Positions 23,055 to 26,402 of a stretch of 26,402 nucleotides of DNA are shown here, piece by piece; the stretch's first letter is position 1; each line of letters opens with the position of its first letter. Below the pieces are notes generated by a model. It was not told where the DNA came from. It saw only the letters and a program-made list of their open reading frames with translations, and searched no databases. A program made the position numbers and the translations under genes. Source of the DNA: CAYYOS01 sp964473355 (GTDB taxonomy: Bacteria; Pseudomonadota; Gammaproteobacteria; Burkholderiales; REEB80); contig CAYYOS010000012.1 of assembly GCA_964473355.1 (NCBI GenBank), positions 1 through 26,402 of the forward strand. The letters are read 5' to 3'.

Positions 23055-24887
23055 TTAGCAAAAAGGCGTTTTATCGCAATCATCGTCTTTCTCACGCATA
23101 ACATAGCGGGATTTGCCGATGTTTAGTTCATTCCAAACGGGCGGCGAAGTCATCACACTTTCCGTCGCCAGTTTAGTTGGTATATCGCTAGCGTTATTAT
23201 CCATCCAGCTAACTGGTGACAAGTTGCCGACGCGTTTCCATTGGTTCGCTATTTTTGAATACACGTAGGGATCTGAGTCACGGCGTGCTTTCCATAAAAT
23301 GAATTCGGATTGACCATCGCGATTTAAATCCATTTCCAACAGGCTACAGCGTAAATTTTTATTGGCTTGATTTAAGCAACTGTCTCGTCTCATCCAGCTT
23401 TCCCAGGAACGGATATCGGTGGTAAGAAAAGCTACGAAGTCTTCCGGCAAGGGCGTGCCTTTGGGATAGACGTCAAGCCGGCCGCGTAAATCGGTCGTGG
23501 GCGCCTCATCCGGTTTGTTGCCCCATGCGAAGGCGATGTTTTGTCGCGCCGATTCCATAGCCTCGTTTGCCCGCACCGCGAGCGGGCTGATACTGCCATC
23601 GGCGTTTTTCTGTTGCGATAAATTCTGTAAAGCATCGTGTCCGAAGCGCCCTTGTTGCGTCAAGGCATGGGTATCAAAGTTTGCAAGCTTAACCTTTCCA
23701 GCGTTCAGCCGTGAAATTTGGCTATTGGTAGAAAGCCTGCGGGCATCCAATATCGGAGAGAGCAGCAGGACGATGCCTGTGCACATTATTAATGCGGCAA
23801 GCACATTGGCGTGAGTGATGCTGCCCATCCACTGCGTTTTTTTAAACAATGAAAACGCATAGCCAATTCCATAACACGACGCGACGGCGACAACCAACAA
23901 ACCCCAGACTCGGTCGGGCGTTAAGCCGTGCTGATTAACACGCAACAACAGTGCCCATGCTGCCAGACCAATAATTGCCAGCAAAGCCAGCGCTGCAAAA
24001 GGCAGAATTTTTTGCAGCCACACCGGAAACGGCGGCGCGTTTTGGCCATCCTGAAATGCGGAGTTGTAAAACTTGACCCAGAAAGCCGCGAACCACAGCA
24101 AATAAAAAGCGGATAAGCCACCTTCAAACAATTTATCTACGCCACCCATGCTGGTTAGAACAAAGACCGACCCAATTAAAGCCACCAGCGGCAAAAGCCA
24201 GGCAGTCAATGTTAGCCAATGGTTGCGTAAGGTCACTACAAAAGCGGCCCGCTTCAATCCGGCGCGCATTCCCAGCGCGATGCTTAAAGTAGTCACGGGT
24301 ATCCAAAACCAGGCTTCTTCCAGCGTATCGCGCGGCCAGTCGATTCCGATTAAATGAAAGAGCTGCGCACCAAGTTGCAGGACAGCCCACAGCAAACCAG
24401 TTAACACGCCGGCTTGAACCGTAATCACAGCGTTGCGCCAGGCGTGTTCGAAAAGCAGGGCGTAATCCCAACGCCCCAATGCCAGCTCAGGTCGCCTTTG
24501 CTTGCCCCACGCGGATATCAGCGGCACGAGCATGAAACCAAGAAGCGCGATCCCAAAAAATACCGGAAAGTCGACTAATTGGGGTTTCTTAAGGTCGGTA
24601 GAAGGAAATAGGGTCGCTGCTTGATATGCGCCCAAAGCTAGGGTCAACACCCCTAACGCGACCAGTAGCCGTAAAAGCGCGCTACGGCTTAATATAGCGT
24701 GCGCCCAATAAACTATAAACGGCAAGAGTAATACCACGAGCAACACGGCGTTGAATACGGGCGCCCAATCGGACGGCCAAAGCAACGCTTTGTGAGTCTT
24801 GTAAAGCGCATAGAGCGTGGCACCTTGCACGAGTCCTAGCCAGACTAATTTGGCGTCGCGAGGGGAGTTTAGATTAATGTTTGGCAT
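23055..24887 (-). CDS. DUF4153 domain-containing membrane protein
   Basis: A 610-residue protein whose first ~390 residues hold about eleven hydrophobic segments (for example VFNAVLLVVLLLPFIVYWAH, LLVALGVLTLALGAYQ, FFGIALLGFMLVPLISAW). Residues ~185-240, with EEAWFWIPVTTLSIALGMRAGL, fit the DUF4153 family, whose function is unknown. The last ~210 residues are soluble and probably extracytoplasmic, with LRGRLDVYPKGTPLPEDF and near 525-545 a DLNRDGQSEF loop like EF-hand calcium sites. The protein ends with several charged residues and two Cys (DDDCDKTPFC). No clear ribosome binding site; it is oriented like the carbon operon but 282 bp away with its own spacer. No function is proposed. Confidence 0.8.
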   Translation of the reverse strand: MPNINLNSPRDAKLVWLGLVQGATLYALYKTHKALLWPSDWAPVFNAVLLVVLLLPFIVYWAHAILSRSALLRLLVALGVLTLALGAYQAATLFPSTDLKKPQLVDFPVFFGIALLGFMLVPLISAWGKQRRPELALGRWDYALLFEHAWRNAVITVQAGVLTGLLWAVLQLGAQLFHLIGIDWPRDTLEEAWFWIPVTTLSIALGMRAGLKRAAFVVTLRNHWLTLTAWLLPLVALIGSVFVLTSMGGVDKLFEGGLSAFYLLWFAAFWVKFYNSAFQDGQNAPPFPVWLQKILPFAALALLAIIGLAAWALLLRVNQHGLTPDRVWGLLVVAVASCYGIGYAFSLFKKTQWMGSITHANVLAALIMCTGIVLLLSPILDARRLSTNSQISRLNAGKVKLANFDTHALTQQGRFGHDALQNLSQQKNADGSISPLAVRANEAMESARQNIAFAWGNKPDEAPTTDLRGRLDVYPKGTPLPEDFVAFLTTDIRSWESWMRRDSCLNQANKNLRCSLLEMDLNRDGQSEFILWKARRDSDPYVYSKIANQWKRVGNLSPVSWMDNNASDIPTKLATESVMTSPPVWNELNIGKSRYVMREKDDDCDKTPFC

Positions 24888-25138
24888 AAAAATTCAGTTC
24901 CCGAAAATTGATGTAGCGCGCTTAAACACCAGCTGGCACCGCCTCCAACAGACAAAACTCACGGGCCTAGTCGTCGATTACGTCCGGAATATGCCATGAA
25001 CACGCTGCATCACCAACCGTAAAGTTAGGATAATCGATGCTAAACGTGGGTTCAGATTGCAACCGTACAGTAACGCGATTGGAATAATGACGATAGCACA
25101 ATTTGCATATGTCCTGAGCCGGAAGCGGCGAATGGAAC
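24888..25138. other. Spacer without recognised gene
   Basis: 251 bp between the small membrane protein and the DUF4153 gene. One minus-strand frame is open from within the upstream gene down to 24967 and encodes a stretch with CKLCYRHYSN, but it lacks its own start codon with a ribosome binding site. I see no terminator or promoter that I would defend. Confidence 0.4.
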
Positions 25139-25444
25139 TTACGAGGGCGTTTTCTTCTCAGTCGCCCGTTTGTATTCTTTGGCGGCGCGTAGCGCCACAC
25201 GACCGCGCATGAACGCCCATAAGACGCCAGCGCCGATAAGAAATATCGGGGAGCCATACCATGCGATACCTGCGAGGCCTAGGCCAAAAAATGCCGCGAT
25301 ATCTGCCGTGTCCAGGGGTGTGATGCCGAACGTTGCGGGTGATATCGTGGCAACAATTGCCCAGCCGATGAAAATCACAATCCACACAACCACAATATAA
25401 ATGCAAACACGAGCCCAAAGGGTTACTGCGTTGGTAGGCGTCAT
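25139..25444 (-). CDS. Small membrane protein, 101 residues, unknown function
   Basis: Two hydrophobic helices are clear: ARVCIYIVVVWIVIFIGWAIV (residues ~10-30, quoted in part: CIYIVVVWIVIFIGWA) and IAWYGSPIFLIGAGVLWAFM (~62-82), followed by a basic cytoplasmic-looking tail RGRVALRAAKEYKRATEKK. I start it at ATG 25444 because the longer frame from 25534 would overlap the RidA gene and add 30 residues without hydrophobic or conserved character. No Shine-Dalgarno is obvious. It lies 46 bp after the RidA-like gene on the same strand and might be co-transcribed. The family is not recognised. Confidence 0.6.
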   Translation of the reverse strand: MTPTNAVTLWARVCIYIVVVWIVIFIGWAIVATISPATFGITPLDTADIAAFFGLGLAGIAWYGSPIFLIGAGVLWAFMRGRVALRAAKEYKRATEKKTPS

Positions 25445-25490
25445 GCAGTAAACGATGTGATGGCATGAATTAAAACACGTAAAGGTGTTT

Positions 25491-25952
25491 TCACTTTTCC
25501 CGCGCTGCGATACATTCAACTTCCACTCGCGCACCCAATCCTAAACCGCTTGCCGCAAAGGCGCTGCGGGCCGGGTACCGTTTTGAAAAAAAGGTTTTAT
25601 AAACATCATTAAACGCACCCCACTCTGAAATGTCCGCCAGCATGACGGTACATTTCACGACGTTAGTCATCGAGTAACCGTGCGCGCCTAGGGATGTTTT
25701 TATATTTTCCATCACTTGCCTGGCTTCCTCTTTAATGCCACCTGAAACGAGTTTTAGGCTCCCGGGCACCGTCCCAAGCTGGCCTGACAGATATAGCGTA
25801 TTGCCCACCCGCACCGCTTCGGAAAATGGCAGGTTGGTAGGCAGTACCTTGCCCGAATTAAGGAACTCGATAGGTGTAGTCTCGTCAGCACGGAGTGGTT
25901 CCGTGGTAACCATGCCGTAAACTGCGGCGAGCAATAAGAGCATACTTTTCAT
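25491..25952 (-). CDS. RidA/YjgF-family protein with predicted signal peptide
   Basis: A 153-residue protein of the RidA (YjgF/YER057c/UK114) fold. Cytosolic RidA hydrolyses reactive enamine/imine intermediates to ketones plus ammonia. Here residues 1-22 (KSMLLLLAAVYGM, then LRA before DETTP) look like a Sec signal peptide, so this member is probably periplasmic. Family motifs: NTLYLSGQLGTVPG near 51-64, NVVKCTVMLADISEWGAFNDVY near 97-118 and the signature PARSAFAASGLGLGARVEVECIA. Arg129 and Glu144 align with Arg105 and Glu120 of E. coli RidA, the catalytic pair, with the same spacing. A GGAG Shine-Dalgarno precedes the ATG. It follows the HxlR-type regulator by 61 bp on the same strand. Confidence 0.87.
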   Translation of the reverse strand: MKSMLLLLAAVYGMVTTEPLRADETTPIEFLNSGKVLPTNLPFSEAVRVGNTLYLSGQLGTVPGSLKLVSGGIKEEARQVMENIKTSLGAHGYSMTNVVKCTVMLADISEWGAFNDVYKTFFSKRYPARSAFAASGLGLGARVEVECIAAREK

Positions 25953-26013
25953 TTTTGGTCTCCTTGACTGATTGACGGCGGGAATTCATTCCACGAATGT
26001 GATTCGGCAACCG

Positions 26014-26355
26014 CTAAGAGTTCGCAACCGAACTCTCCTCATCCAACTTGCGTATTTGCTCGACTAGGCGCACTACCTCGCGGCCAAATTCAGTGAGCTC
26101 ATATTCTGTTCGAGGCGGAGATTCCGCATAACGGCGCTGCGCCAGCAGGCCATACTTAGTTAATTTACGTAAACGTTCACTCAGTACTTTGGTGGAAATT
26201 CCCGGAATGTATTTTTCCATTGCGCCCGGGCGAATTACCCCGGCACCGGTAGCTAACAACACGCTCACCGACCACTTGCAGCCAATCACATCTTCCAGAC
26301 AGCGATAGATTGTTTCAGAGCGATTACTCGCAATTATTTTTGTTTTGGCTTTCAT
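26014..26355 (-). CDS. HxlR-family winged-helix transcriptional regulator
   Basis: A 113-residue MarR-like dimeric DNA-binding protein. The HxlR pattern is complete: CLEDVIGCKWSVSVLLA near 19-35, PGISTKVLSERLRKLTKYGLL near 51-71 (recognition helix and wing), YAESPPRTEYELTEFG near 76-91, and the dimerising C-terminal helix. It has Cys19 and Cys26; an N-terminal Cys near position 14-20 acts as a thiol or electrophile sensor in some HxlR members such as HypR, so redox sensing is possible but unproven. Probably co-transcribed with the RidA gene behind it. A perfect hairpin (26017-26036) covers its last codons. Its own promoter region reaches the window end, so any divergent partner is outside. 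Confidence 0.9.
   Translation of the reverse strand: MKAKTKIIASNRSETIYRCLEDVIGCKWSVSVLLATGAGVIRPGAMEKYIPGISTKVLSERLRKLTKYGLLAQRRYAESPPRTEYELTEFGREVVRLVEQIRKLDEESSVANS
26017..26036 (-). other. Perfect 8-bp hairpin in the 3' end of the HxlR gene
   Basis: AGAGTTCG, four loop bases, CGAACTCT, directly before the stop codon at 26014-26016. No T run follows, so it is not a classical terminator; it might protect the regulator mRNA or lower read-through into the RidA gene. Confidence 0.45.
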
Positions 26356-26402
26356 TAATCACAACCAAAAAGTGGGTAGCACACCGAATTGTGCCCGCTA
26401 TC

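Noticed and set aside
22873..23061. Minus-strand frame of 62 residues before tkt
   Set aside because: Overlaps the end of the DUF4153 gene, has no ribosome binding site, and the product is not protein-like apart from chance hydrophobic runs.
24967..25257. Minus-strand frame of 96 residues with a CKLC motif
   Set aside because: The first half overlaps the small membrane protein in another frame, and the second half has no start codon with a ribosome binding site; kept only as a possible gene remnant.
26356..26402. Possible HxlR operator (ACTTTTTGGT-like) upstream of the regulator
   Set aside because: Only a few symmetrical bases are present and the region is cut by the window end, so the site cannot be judged.

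Overview
The window looks like a scaffold piece from a non-enteric gammaproteobacterium with moderate GC, probably draft or metagenome-derived because it holds a 100-N join. The gammaproteobacterial reading rests on two things. One is the block of a short ZapB-like coiled-coil gene, zapA, 6S RNA, 5-formyl-THF cyclo-ligase and an EVE-domain gene. The other is an O-antigen end that resembles the Pseudomonas wbpV/K-wbpL-wbpM arrangement. The genus cannot be named from this sequence.

Layout. (1) 1-4117, plus strand: the 3' end of a surface-polysaccharide cluster, with a truncated GT2 glycosyltransferase, an SDR sugar-nucleotide reductase, a WbpL/WecA-like lipid-carrier transferase and a WbpM-like 4,6-dehydratase. 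The last gene is interrupted by 100 N, but the two flanks share exactly 55 bp. Removing one copy plus the Ns restores one reading frame, so the gap appears to be an assembly artefact. (2) 4118-4637: a palindrome-rich dispersed repeat with no credible gene. (3) 4638-9766, minus strand: a lipopolysaccharide-core operon (GT9 heptosyltransferase, WaaG-like GT4, MsbA flippase, second GT4). (4) 9767-10138: a rearranged, inverted second copy of the same repeat. (5) 10139-12275, minus strand: a BtuB-type TonB receptor behind a clear cobalamin riboswitch, with a -10 box placed where transcription would start at the riboswitch's first base. (6) 12279-12602, minus strand: a small unknown ORF. (7) 12652-15791, plus strand: the ZapB-like gene with a promoter that predicts a leaderless transcript, zapA, 6S RNA, fau (no ordinary start codon), an EVE protein, an unknown 114-residue protein and a TauE/SafE permease. 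(8) 15802-22830, minus strand: the carbon operon tkt-gap-pgk-pyk-fba, ending at a bidirectional terminator and carrying a hairpin at three of its four gene junctions. (9) 23055-26355, minus strand: a DUF4153 membrane protein, a small membrane protein, a RidA-family protein with a signal peptide and an HxlR-type regulator.

Together the genes cover envelope building (O-antigen sugar synthesis, lipid priming, core assembly and lipid A export), B12 uptake under riboswitch control, a cell-division/6S RNA/folate housekeeping block, and triose/pentose phosphate metabolism of Calvin-cycle-like gene order. I saw no tRNA, rRNA, CRISPR array, transposase, prophage or defence system. The most unusual items are the false gap, the missing fau start codon, the leaderless-type promoter, the mosaic repeat pair, the hairpin-punctuated carbon operon and the secreted RidA with its HxlR neighbour.
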